From assembly GCA_036786445.1 (NCBI GenBank), contig DAIQRD010000076.1, forward strand, positions 1 through 12,354: a DNA stretch of 12,354 nucleotides, in the 5' to 3' direction. Below the pieces are notes generated by a model. It searched no databases. It saw only the letters and a list, made by a program, of their open reading frames with translations, and was not told the DNA's origin. Shown here one piece after another: positions 5,331 to 12,299 of the stretch. The position numbers were made by a program, and so were the translations under genes. The stretch's first letter is position 1. The number at the start of each line of letters is the position of its first letter. This DNA comes from JAAZMF01 sp036786445. Lineage in GTDB: Bacteria > Bacillota > Limnochordia > DTU087.

Positions 5331-7814
5331 ATGGTGTCACCCAGTCGCCGAAAATATAACAGGATTTGTCTCCGTCGAGTGTTGCCGGGGCTTATTGTCT
5401 TATTCCTTTTACTAGGGACAAGCAGTGCCTTGGCTTTCGATGTTTGTGTCAATGGCTCTCAGATAGAGCTCGCTAGTCGGCCTACCTTGAGGCAGGCCAA
5501 AGTCATGGTGCCCTTGAATTGCTTGGCCGATGCTTTGGGGGTGTCTATTGAGCCGACGTCTGAGGAGACTTTAATTTTGCTATACATGGGGTCCCGTGAG
5601 GTTCAGCTATTCCTTGATCAGCCCCAGGTGTCAGTGGATGGGAAAGCTATTGATCTAGGGGTGGCTCCTTACATGGCCAAAGACGCGCTCATGGTCCCCC
5701 TCAACTTTTTCCATGATGTGATCGGCATTGGAGTGCAATGGGATGAGGGTGGTCAAATTCTTTATATGGGGGATCGGCCCGAGGCACCTGCGAACCAACC
5801 CGCGCCTGATCCAGAGCCTAGAGAGCCTACAGCCAAGCCAGAGCCTACGCCCACAACCACTTCAAAGGCTACACCTGCGGCCATTCCAGGACCTGTAGCT
5901 GATCCTGAGCCCGTAGAGATGGCGCAAACATATGAGGACCAGGAAGCGATTGTGTATACAGTAGAACCTGACGCAGAGAAGCAGTCACCTACTAAGGCCG
6001 GTGCTAATACCCCATTCCGCCCCATTATACATTTAGAAAGAGAGGGGCTCGCCTTGAGCCAGTTTCTCAAGGAGGTATATCGTGGCCCGTACCCCGTAAC
6101 GGATGAGGCTTTGCCTGAGCGAGCAGAGGGCCCCAGATTGACAGAAGTGAGTGTTAATGTGGAAGAAGGAAGGCAGCGGCTGGACTTTGTCAGTACCGTT
6201 AAGGTTGAGGTGGAGCCGATGCTGCTTGGCAATCCAGCCCGCTTGGTACTGGATATACCTGGAGTCACCGTTGATGTAGTTGATGATGAGATTTATGTGG
6301 GTCAAGGAATTGTCCATGGAGTGCGCTTGAGCCAGTATGCTGAAAATGTGACCCGGGCTGTTGTGGATTTGGCTGAAGCCACGGGGTACCAGATTAGTCC
6401 TCTAGCTGATGGTCATGGATTTTCAGTGATCTTCAATCAACGGGTAGGGCGGGCGAGTCTGTGGAGAAGTGGGAGTACTCTTCGTTTGGGATTGGAGACA
6501 TCCGGTCCAGTGCTGTACTCGGTATCTAAGCTCAAGGCACCAGACCGGATGGTAATAGATGTTGCCAACGCGACTTTTGTGGCAGGGAGCGCAGAGGTTA
6601 TGGTGAACGATACTGCAGTGAAAAAACTGCGGATCAGTCAGTATACACCTACTTCAACTCGTATCGTGCTGGATCTAGCACACGCCATAGACATAGGGGA
6701 TATCGAAGTGGGTACCAAAGAGGGTACAGTGGAGCTGGTGTTTATTGACCGGTGGACCCAGTCTATGGGCGGTGGGCAATTGGCAGCTGTAGGACGTGGC
6801 TTCAGGGAGCTGTTCCCTAGTAGCAAAGCCCGAGCCGCAGTGGAAATGCAACTGACAGATGTATCGTCAGCTTCTCCTGGGCCGCAGGGGAAGGCAGGAA
6901 TTGATGATGTAGACGAGGACAAGCCTTACCTAGAGGAGTATGGCATTCTGGATGCCTGGGGTAATGCGGTTACTCCAGATTACTCCGGGTTGGATGAATA
7001 TAACCTGGATTCACCGGTGTTTCCAGCTATTCGTCGCTCAGATGTGGATTTTTCAAGATGGCCTGCGCTCCAAGTGAATTGGCTTGAGCCCCGCTCTTTG
7101 GCTGCACTCCGGGGCAAGACGGTTCTAGTAGATCCGGGGCATGGTGGCCTGCAGCCTGGGGCGCCGGGTGTTGAAGGTGTGCCGGAGAAGTCATATAATC
7201 TAGCAATGGCCCTACGTGTCGGTGAGCTTTTGCAGTGGGCTGGAGCTGATGTTAGCTATACCAGAATTGCAGATCAGACTGTCAGCCTCCGGGAGCGAGT
7301 CGATGCAGTCCAGGCGGTAGATGCCGATATACTACTGAGTATCCATGCCAATGCTTCCTTGACAAGGGATGCCACCGGCACCGAAACCTTATATCACCCA
7401 GGTAGGCCGGCTGATCGACTATTAGCTAGTGCACTTCAAGAAAACGTGGTGTCTCAGCTAGGAATCCTGGACAGAGGCGTCAAACAGCGCAATGATCTCT
7501 ATATCTTGCGCCATTCGCCGGTGCCTAGTGCTCTGGTGGAAGTTGGCTTTTTGGATCATGCTGAGGAAGGGGTTTTTCTACTAACTCCGGAGGCTATCGA
7601 CAAGGCCAGTATGGGATTGGTCCGAGGAGTTGCTGCCTTCTTCCGGGATATCGATCTAGTGGAGAGAGTCATAGATGGGCAGATGCCCAAGGGGCCCAAT
7701 GGAGTAGAGTCTTCTGACGGAGCTAGATCCTCATGGGAAGATGGCACAGATGGGGATACGGTGAGTGAGGAAGATACACCTGGTCGATCTGCAGGGAGTG
7801 ATACACTTGAATAA
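5331..7814 (+). CDS. Secreted N-acetylmuramoyl-L-alanine amidase with copper-amine-oxidase-like and AMIN domains
   Basis: This zinc enzyme cuts the bond between N-acetylmuramic acid and L-alanine in peptidoglycan, acting outside the membrane. The 827-aa product has a signal peptide (basic 5-16, hydrophobic 17-35), a copper-amine-oxidase-N1-like domain (about 37-147, with KVMVPLNCLADALG and ALMVPLNFF), a Pro-rich linker (149-197), two AMIN domains (about 268-370 and 372-473, each with a V-(R/K)-x-L/S-Q-Y pattern), an acidic linker, and an Amidase_3 domain (596-772). Expected zinc ligands are His604 (DPGHGG), Glu619 (VPEKSYNL) and His672 (SIHAN); Glu737 (LVEVGF) is the expected catalytic acid. 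All are present. An acidic/Ser tail (about 778-827) follows. ATG 5331 has GAGGGG 6 nt upstream. AMIN domains target such enzymes to particular wall sites in other bacteria. The 3' end overlaps the GerMN gene by 8 nt. Confidence 0.95.
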   Translation: MVSPSRRKYNRICLRRVLPGLIVLFLLLGTSSALAFDVCVNGSQIELASRPTLRQAKVMVPLNCLADALGVSIEPTSEETLILLYMGSREVQLFLDQPQVSVDGKAIDLGVAPYMAKDALMVPLNFFHDVIGIGVQWDEGGQILYMGDRPEAPANQPAPDPEPREPTAKPEPTPTTTSKATPAAIPGPVADPEPVEMAQTYEDQEAIVYTVEPDAEKQSPTKAGANTPFRPIIHLEREGLALSQFLKEVYRGPYPVTDEALPERAEGPRLTEVSVNVEEGRQRLDFVSTVKVEVEPMLLGNPARLVLDIPGVTVDVVDDEIYVGQGIVHGVRLSQYAENVTRAVVDLAEATGYQISPLADGHGFSVIFNQRVGRASLWRSGSTLRLGLETSGPVLYSVSKLKAPDRMVIDVANATFVAGSAEVMVNDTAVKKLRISQYTPTSTRIVLDLAHAIDIGDIEVGTKEGTVELVFIDRWTQSMGGGQLAAVGRGFRELFPSSKARAAVEMQLTDVSSASPGPQGKAGIDDVDEDKPYLEEYGILDAWGNAVTPDYSGLDEYNLDSPVFPAIRRSDVDFSRWPALQVNWLEPRSLAALRGKTVLVDPGHGGLQPGAPGVEGVPEKSYNLAMALRVGELLQWAGADVSYTRIADQTVSLRERVDAVQAVDADILLSIHANASLTRDATGTETLYHPGRPADRLLASALQENVVSQLGILDRGVKQRNDLYILRHSPVPSALVEVGFLDHAEEGVFLLTPEAIDKASMGLVRGVAAFFRDIDLVERVIDGQMPKGPNGVESSDGARSSWEDGTDGDTVSEEDTPGRSAGSDTLE

Positions 7815-8325
7815 GAGCTATCGGGAAGTGCTAGGCTGGCTTTTTTTAGCATCGCTCCTGCTGCTGATTATCGTCTGGGGGGGGCGGTTATGGGGTAATG
7901 TCACTTGGCCCACGGAGCCCAAAGCCGATGTCCATTTATATATTGCGGCACCTGGCGGTGGGTTGGAGGTTATAGACGCCCGCATTAAAAAGAGTGAGTT
8001 CAATGCTCCAGGTCTTTGGACTGAGCTGCAAAGAGTCTCCCAAAGCAGCTCTGAGTCGCTTCTGCCGGCCGGTGCCGAGCTACTGGAGGCTCGGCAGGAA
8101 GATACCGTCCTTGTAGCTAGCTTTAGTTGGGAGCTTGCAGGAGGTCAGTACTTAGGCAGTAACGAGGAGATCGCTCTAGTATATTCCATTGTCAATACAT
8201 TGGCCCAGTTGCCGGGCATTGAATCTGTACGCATTCTCATAGAGGGAAATACCGTGGAGTCGTTGGCAGACCATGTTGATTTAACGGCCCCTTTGCCACC
8301 GGATCCGACCATTGTGGTTGATTAG
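7807..8325 (+). CDS. Membrane-anchored GerMN-domain protein
   Basis: The 172-aa product has an N-terminal membrane segment (about residues 9-30), a short linker and one GerMN-like domain (about 40-155). Visible features of that domain are the ADVHLYIAAPGGGLEVIDARI strand pair, a helix (APGLWTELQRVSQ), the LLPAGAELLEARQEDTVLVASFS stretch, the NEEIALVYSIVNTLAQLPGIESVRILIEG run, and the glycine turns. GerM of Bacillus is a sporulation/germination lipoprotein with two such domains; this one has a single domain and no lipobox cysteine, so I give no symbol. I chose TTG 7807 because AGGGAG lies 8 nt before it; a GTG at 7765 would add 14 residues with a poorer site. It overlaps the amidase by 8 nt, which suggests coupled translation and a shared cell-wall role. 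That role is inferred. Confidence 0.85.
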   Translation: MNKSYREVLGWLFLASLLLLIIVWGGRLWGNVTWPTEPKADVHLYIAAPGGGLEVIDARIKKSEFNAPGLWTELQRVSQSSSESLLPAGAELLEARQEDTVLVASFSWELAGGQYLGSNEEIALVYSIVNTLAQLPGIESVRILIEGNTVESLADHVDLTAPLPPDPTIVVD

Positions 8326-8361
8326 CCATATGTATCAGTTCCAACAGGCCTAGGAGCAAAT

Positions 8362-8387
8362 GCCCCTGCTTCCGCGAGGGGCTTTTT
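8362..8387 (+). terminator. Rho-independent terminator after the amidase-GerMN genes
   Basis: GCCCCTGC pairs with GCGAGGGGC (8 bp with one bulged G) around a TTCC loop, followed directly by five T residues (8383-8387). It lies 37 nt after the GerMN gene and separates that transcript from murI. Confidence 0.9.
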
Positions 8388-8393
8388 CTATAC

Positions 8394-8423
8394 TTGCATG
8401 TACTTGCTTAGGCGGGATAGAAT
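8394..8423 (+). promoter_or_regulatory. Promoter of the murI-murD-rph-rdgB cluster
   Basis: TTGCAT (8394-8399) and TAGAAT (8418-8423) are 18 nt apart; the -10 has one departure and the -35 two departures from consensus. It sits just after the terminator and 41 nt before murI, the expected place. Transcription would start near 8430. Confidence 0.65.
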
Positions 8424-8463
8424 AGGAATGGTGTCTAGTCAAGATTAAAGGGATGTGGGGAAT

Positions 8464-9273
8464 ATGGCTAAGCAGCGCCCCATAGGAGTATACGATTCCG
8501 GGGTGGGTGGCCTTACAGTAGTCCGTTGGCTGCAACAGGCCTTGCCTACAGAGCAGGTTATGTATTTCGGTGATACTGCCCGGGTGCCGTATGGGGGACG
8601 ACCTGCAAGTGAAATCATCGAGTTCTCACGCCAGATCCTCACGTTTTTTCTGGATCTGGACGTTAAGTTTGTGATAGCTGCTTGTAATACATCTTCGGCC
8701 CTGGCATTGCCGGTGTTGAACCCCGGGGCGCCTATTCCGATGATGGGCGTGATTCGATCTGGTGCCCAAGCTGCTGTGGTTGGAACTAAGGGGCGAAGGA
8801 TCGGAGTTATCGGTACTGAAGGGACGGTGCAAAGCCACGCTTATGGCCACGCTCTGCGGGCAATTGCTCCAGATATCAGTGTCTGGGAGGTAGCATGCCC
8901 TAAGCTGGTGCCCTTGATCGAAGCTGGCCAGTGGGAGGGTGAGGCGATTGAAGCCCTTTTGGTGGACTATCTTTCGCCGCTGATGGACCAGAAGATCGAT
9001 ACTTTGATCTTGGGGTGTACCCATTATCCCTTCTTGCTTTCATCCATAGAGCGGCTATTGGGACCAAGGGTGCAGATTATTGACCCCGGTGAAGCCACCG
9101 CCCAAGAGGCCACACTTAGGTTGAGAGAGCTGGATCTTGTGGCAGATGAGAAACGGGGAGAAAATGGATTCTACGTGAGTGGAGATCCCCACCATTTTCG
9201 AGCTAGTGCACTGCGGCTGGGCTACGATCATCCAGTGAAACATGTTGATATTGAACGTTATGCAATGGGATAG
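8464..9273 (+). CDS. murI: Glutamate racemase
   Basis: MurI (RacE) interconverts L- and D-glutamate in the cytoplasm without cofactor, supplying D-glutamate for peptidoglycan. The 269-aa product has the standard length and the two-cysteine active site: Cys74 in AACNTSSA and Cys185 in LGCTHYP, with DSGVGGLTV at 11-19 (Asp11), the VPYGGR loop (41-46) and Glu153/His187 where the family has conserved acid and base helpers. I chose ATG 8464, which gives the family-like start MAKQRPIGVYDSGVGG. AAAGGG ends 11 nt before it and GGGG 3 nt before it, so the ribosome site is not ideal; GTG 8455 is only 2 nt from AAAGGG and less likely. The next enzyme in the cluster, MurD, uses its product. Confidence 0.96.
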   Translation: MAKQRPIGVYDSGVGGLTVVRWLQQALPTEQVMYFGDTARVPYGGRPASEIIEFSRQILTFFLDLDVKFVIAACNTSSALALPVLNPGAPIPMMGVIRSGAQAAVVGTKGRRIGVIGTEGTVQSHAYGHALRAIAPDISVWEVACPKLVPLIEAGQWEGEAIEALLVDYLSPLMDQKIDTLILGCTHYPFLLSSIERLLGPRVQIIDPGEATAQEATLRLRELDLVADEKRGENGFYVSGDPHHFRASALRLGYDHPVKHVDIERYAMG

Positions 9274-9290
9274 ATACCCAAATCGCTTTT

Positions 9291-9305
9291 TCCCACTAGG
9301 TGGGA
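9291..9305. repeat. Perfect small palindrome between murI and murD
   Basis: TCCCAC and GTGGGA flank a 3-nt loop (TAG). It follows a short T-run and precedes the GGAGG/AAGGGAAGGA stretch. No U-tract follows in either direction, so it is not a standard terminator. It could shape the start region of murD. Confidence 0.5.
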
Positions 9306-9310
9306 GGTTG

Positions 9311-9404
9311 AAGGGAAGGAATTGTCGAATGGAGGCTATGCCCCTGAAAATGGATGATGGCGCTCTAGCAAAGAACGACTACGCTGCTTTGGGAATGAAG
9401 GGTG
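9311..9404 (+). promoter_or_regulatory. Two competing ribosome binding sites before murD
   Basis: AAGGGAAGGA (9311-9320) lies 8 nt before an in-frame ATG at 9329. AAGGGTG (9398-9404) lies 8 nt before the in-frame ATG at 9413. Both pairs have good spacing. The second gives a protein that begins like other MurD proteins; the first adds 28 residues with no family counterpart. Confidence 0.5.
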
Positions 9405-9412
9405 AAAGCGGC

Positions 9413-10804
9413 ATGGGGTGGCAGGACAAAAAGCTGGCTGTAGTGGGCTTAGGGGTCAGCAATATCCCCCTGATTAGGTATCTAGTTGGCGCGGGAGCCC
9501 GGATTACTGTTTGTGATCGCCAAAAACCGGTGGAGTTGGAGTCTCGCCTCGCTCAGATTGCCGGCTTGCCTGTTTCATACAAGCTAGGTCCAGCGTATCT
9601 GGATGATTTGCAGAGTTTCGATACTGTTTTCCTAAGCCCCGGGATTCCCAAGGATCTCCCACAGATCAGTGTATTGAGAGGGCAGGGAGTGAAATTCAAC
9701 AGTGAAATGCAGGTTTTCTTTGAGCTATGCCCAGCTCCCATCGTGGGAATCACCGGTAGTAGCGGGAAAACAACGACTACCACCCTTGTTGGTGAGATTA
9801 TGGCTGGTACTGAAGGGCGTAAGGCGTTTGTGGGGGGCAACATTGGCAACTCCCTCTTGGATAAGATACCAGCCATTGCTACCGAGGATCTGGTTGTGCT
9901 GGAGATGTCCAGTTTTCAGCTGGAACTTCTGCCCCATAGTCCCCGCTATGCGCTGATCACCAATGTTACCCCTAATCATCTGGATGTGCATAAGAATATG
10001 GAGAACTACATTGCCGCCAAACGCCATATCTTTGCATTTCAGAACTCCGATGATTATGTGGTGCTCAACTACGACAATGCAATTACTAGGTCATTTGCCC
10101 AAGAGTGTCCAGGCCACGTGTTATTTTTCAGTCGTTTGACAGAGCCAGATCGAGGAGTGTTTCTGCGCAATGGCATGATCACAGTGAGGGACATAGGGTT
10201 TGCCCAAGGCACAGAGGAGACTCTATGCTCCATTGGAGCTGTACGGCTTCTGGGTGTACACAATTGGGAGAACGTACTGGCAGCCGTAGCGCTTAGTGTC
10301 CTCTGTGGCGCTACACCGGCGGCGATTGTACAAACCATAGCTACTTTCCGAGGGGTACCCCACCGATTGGAACTAGTAGAGGAGATCGGCGGGGTAAGGT
10401 ATTACAATGACTCCATTGCCACCAGCCCAGCTCGGGCCATTGCCGGTATCAGAGCCTTCCATGAGCCAATCATTTTAATCGCTGGAGGCTATGACAAGCA
10501 ATTATCCTTTGATTTGCTAGCAGAGACCGTTGCCGATGGGGGAGTCAAAGCTGTAGTGCTGACTGGGGCAACCGCAGGGAAGATAGAGGCAGCGATCCAG
10601 GAGAAACAAGGACAGTCCCAGGGGCCCAGTATATACCGGACCGACGATTTTGCTGCAGCCGTAATCCAAGCAGTGGAATTGGGGCAGCCTGGTGATGTTG
10701 TTTTGATGAGCCCGGCTTGTGCCAGCTATGATATGTTCCGGAACTTCGAGGAGAGGGGCCAAAGGTATCGGGACATAATCAAGGGATTGGCGGCGAAGAG
10801 ATGA
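9413..10804 (+). CDS. murD: UDP-N-acetylmuramoyl-L-alanine--D-glutamate ligase
   Basis: MurD adds D-glutamate to UDP-MurNAc-L-alanine with ATP in the cytoplasm. With the start at 9413 the product is 463 aa, close to the family norm, and opens with a nucleotide-binding loop KLAVVGLGVSN (7-17). The ATP loop is GSSGKTTTTT (115-124), where most family members have GTNGKTT. Further landmarks are the LEMSSFQLE stretch (163-171), NVTPNHLDVH (184-193), the probable carbamylated Lys203 in AAKRHIF, HNWEN (283-287), HRLE (317-320), NDSIATS (332-338) and SPACASYDMF (433-442). The usual NDSKATN lysine is Ile335. GSSGKT and NDSIATS look like a variant subtype, not decay. An alternative start at 9329 also has a good ribosome site. 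It is unusual to find murD here and not in a division/cell-wall (dcw) cluster; murI directly upstream makes its substrate. Confidence 0.94.
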   Translation: MGWQDKKLAVVGLGVSNIPLIRYLVGAGARITVCDRQKPVELESRLAQIAGLPVSYKLGPAYLDDLQSFDTVFLSPGIPKDLPQISVLRGQGVKFNSEMQVFFELCPAPIVGITGSSGKTTTTTLVGEIMAGTEGRKAFVGGNIGNSLLDKIPAIATEDLVVLEMSSFQLELLPHSPRYALITNVTPNHLDVHKNMENYIAAKRHIFAFQNSDDYVVLNYDNAITRSFAQECPGHVLFFSRLTEPDRGVFLRNGMITVRDIGFAQGTEETLCSIGAVRLLGVHNWENVLAAVALSVLCGATPAAIVQTIATFRGVPHRLELVEEIGGVRYYNDSIATSPARAIAGIRAFHEPIILIAGGYDKQLSFDLLAETVADGGVKAVVLTGATAGKIEAAIQEKQGQSQGPSIYRTDDFAAAVIQAVELGQPGDVVLMSPACASYDMFRNFEERGQRYRDIIKGLAAKR

Positions 10805-10866
10805 TTGTCATGATGACACGGATGTATCCAGGAACTGAGATCTTGGCCAGGGAGGCGCACATATGA
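10801..10866 (+). CDS. Possible 21-codon linking ORF between murD and rph
   Basis: ATG at 10801 overlaps the murD stop (ATGA), and the frame runs 21 codons (MIVMMTRMYPGTEILAREAHI) to a TGA that overlaps the rph start (again ATGA). There is no strong ribosome site of its own. It could pass ribosomes from murD to rph, or be chance; the rph gene has its own good site. No resemblance to a known peptide is claimed. Confidence 0.25.
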   Translation: MIVMMTRMYPGTEILAREAHI

Positions 10867-11642
10867 CACGCATTGATGGACGTAAGCCCGATGAACTCAG
10901 GCAGATGAAGATTACCAGGAACTTTAACAAATATGCGGAAGGCTCCGCGCTAATAGAGGCAGGGGACACGAAAGTAATTTGTACCGCTAGTATCGAAGAG
11001 AGGGTTCCCCCATTTCTGCGGGGCAATGGGCAGGGCTGGATTACGGCGGAGTATTCCATGCTTCCTCGAGCCACTGAAACCCGAAATGTGCGAGAAGCCA
11101 GCCGGGGACGGTTAAGTGGGCGTACTTCGGAGATTCAGCGATTAGTAGGCAGGGCTTTACGTTCTGTGGTTGATCTTGGGGCATTGGGAGAACGCACAGT
11201 GTGGTTGGATTGTGATGTAATTCAGGCCGATGGAGGCACCCGTACAGCCGCGGTTACAGGAGCTTTTGTGGCCATGATGGATGCATTGCAGCGCTTGGGG
11301 CAGACGGCGAACTGGGGTAGGTTGCCCATAGCTAGCTTTGTGGCGGGGGTTAGTGTAGGCCTAGTAGATGGTGTGCCTTTATTGGATCTTTGCTATGGGG
11401 AGGACTCTCAAGCCCAGGTGGATATGAACGTAATCATGACTGCTGATGGCAGGATCATCGAAATCCAAGGCACCGCAGAAGGGGCCCCATTCTCTCGGGA
11501 AGCGATGAACACAATGCTGGATCTTGCAGAGAAGGGGATCAAAGAGCTGGTCAGCTTGCAGCAGCGCATATTGACCGAGGATTTGATCGCCAAAATGGGG
11601 GGCCAATTCGGTGGTCGCAGTAGTCATCGCTTCCAAGAATGA
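10863..11642 (+). CDS. rph: Ribonuclease PH
   Basis: RNase PH trims the 3' ends of tRNA precursors phosphorolytically, releasing nucleoside diphosphates; it works as a hexameric ring. The 259-aa product has the normal length and begins RIDGRKPDELR. Visible motifs are GWITAEYSMLPRATETR (58-74), SGRTSEIQRLVGRALR (85-100), the phosphate-binding DGGTRTA (123-129, Arg127) with Arg87, and DLCYGEDSQAQVDMNV (175-190), in which Asp181 and Asp187 match the metal-binding acids. GGGAGG lies 7 nt before the ATG at 10863. The last 32 nt overlap the rdgB start. Grouping with rdgB and the racemase resembles the B. subtilis racE-gerM-rph-ysnA order. Confidence 0.97.
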   Translation: MTRIDGRKPDELRQMKITRNFNKYAEGSALIEAGDTKVICTASIEERVPPFLRGNGQGWITAEYSMLPRATETRNVREASRGRLSGRTSEIQRLVGRALRSVVDLGALGERTVWLDCDVIQADGGTRTAAVTGAFVAMMDALQRLGQTANWGRLPIASFVAGVSVGLVDGVPLLDLCYGEDSQAQVDMNVIMTADGRIIEIQGTAEGAPFSREAMNTMLDLAEKGIKELVSLQQRILTEDLIAKMGGQFGGRSSHRFQE

Positions 11643-12219
11643 TCACAAAGCAAAAGAAATACGACAACTACTGTGCGGTCTGGCTGTTGAGGTTCTGTCT
11701 TTGCGGGACTTTCCCCAGGCCCCAGATGTAGTAGAAGATGGCGCAACTTTTGCGGCCAACGCCATGAAAAAGGCCCGGGCCATTGCGGAATTCACCGGCC
11801 TCACGACCCTAGCCGATGACTCTGGCTTGGAAGTGGACTATCTAGGAGGGCGGCCTGGTGTCTATTCGGCAAGATTTGCCGGCGAATCCGCCACAGATGG
11901 GGAAAATAATGCCAAGCTTTTGGAGTTAATGCGAGGTGTACCCATGGAGTCTAGGACAGCCCGCTTCCGTTGCTCCATTGCCTTGGTAAGCCAGTTTGGC
12001 CACACTCGCTGGGTAGACGGTATCTGTCCAGGCTTTATCTTGACGGAGGAGAAGGGCGCCGGAGGTTTTGGCTATGATCCATTGTTTCAAGTACCCGGAC
12101 TAGGGAAGACGTTTGCTGAATTGCCCGATGGGGAGAAGAACAAAATCAGCCACCGTGGTAGAGCACTACAAGCAGCACTGCCTATTATCCAAGAGTGGCT
12201 AGATCAGGGCCATATCTGA
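11611..12219 (+). CDS. rdgB: XTP/dITP diphosphatase (RdgB/HAM1 family)
   Basis: This enzyme hydrolyses XTP, ITP and dITP to monophosphates and pyrophosphate, keeping deaminated purines out of DNA and RNA. The 202-aa product has the family length and begins VAVVIASKNDHKAKEI, matching the (A/S)-(T/S)-x-N-x-x-K-x-x-E nucleotide loop. Other landmarks are VEDGATFAANAMKKA (41-55, with Glu42 as expected metal ligand), LADDSGLEV (67-75, Asp70), GRPGVYSARFAG (80-91), GFGYDPLF (152-159) and KNKISHRGRAL (176-186). GTG 11611 is the only reasonable start: GGGGGG lies 8 nt before it and the next Met is residue 52. The start lies 32 nt inside rph, so translation is probably coupled. Confidence 0.97.
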   Translation: MVAVVIASKNDHKAKEIRQLLCGLAVEVLSLRDFPQAPDVVEDGATFAANAMKKARAIAEFTGLTTLADDSGLEVDYLGGRPGVYSARFAGESATDGENNAKLLELMRGVPMESRTARFRCSIALVSQFGHTRWVDGICPGFILTEEKGAGGFGYDPLFQVPGLGKTFAELPDGEKNKISHRGRALQAALPIIQEWLDQGHI

Positions 12220-12229
12220 TCCCGTTTTT
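12202..12229 (+). terminator. Possible terminator overlapping the rdgB end
   Basis: GATCAG pairs with CTGATC around an 8-nt loop across the rdgB stop, followed after three bases by TTTTT (12225-12229). The stem is short and AT-containing, so this is a modest call. A small GCCG-CGAA-CGGC hairpin follows at 12232-12243. One of these probably separates the cluster from the tRNA promoter. Confidence 0.4.
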
Positions 12230-12244
12230 AGGCCGCGAACGGCG

Positions 12245-12273
12245 TTGACACAAGGGGATCCCTATGTTATAAT
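12245..12273 (+). promoter_or_regulatory. Consensus promoter with extended -10 before tRNA-Pro
   Basis: TTGACA (12245-12250) and TATAAT (12268-12273) are perfect hexamers 17 nt apart, and TGT directly before the -10 adds the extended -10 motif. Transcription would start near 12280, about 20 nt before the tRNA. This fits a stable-RNA gene. Confidence 0.92.
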
Positions 12274-12299
12274 CAAGTTCGTCAGTCGGACATTAGTGA

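Noticed and set aside
5762..6268. Minus-strand open frame of 168 codons with Gly/Ser/Val-rich product
   Set aside because: It is the reverse of the Pro/Glu-rich linker and first AMIN domain of the amidase; the composition is a mirror of that coding sequence.
8626..9024. Minus-strand open frame of 132 codons inside murI
   Set aside because: Fully antisense to a complete, well-conserved murI with both catalytic cysteines; no ribosome site or family signal.
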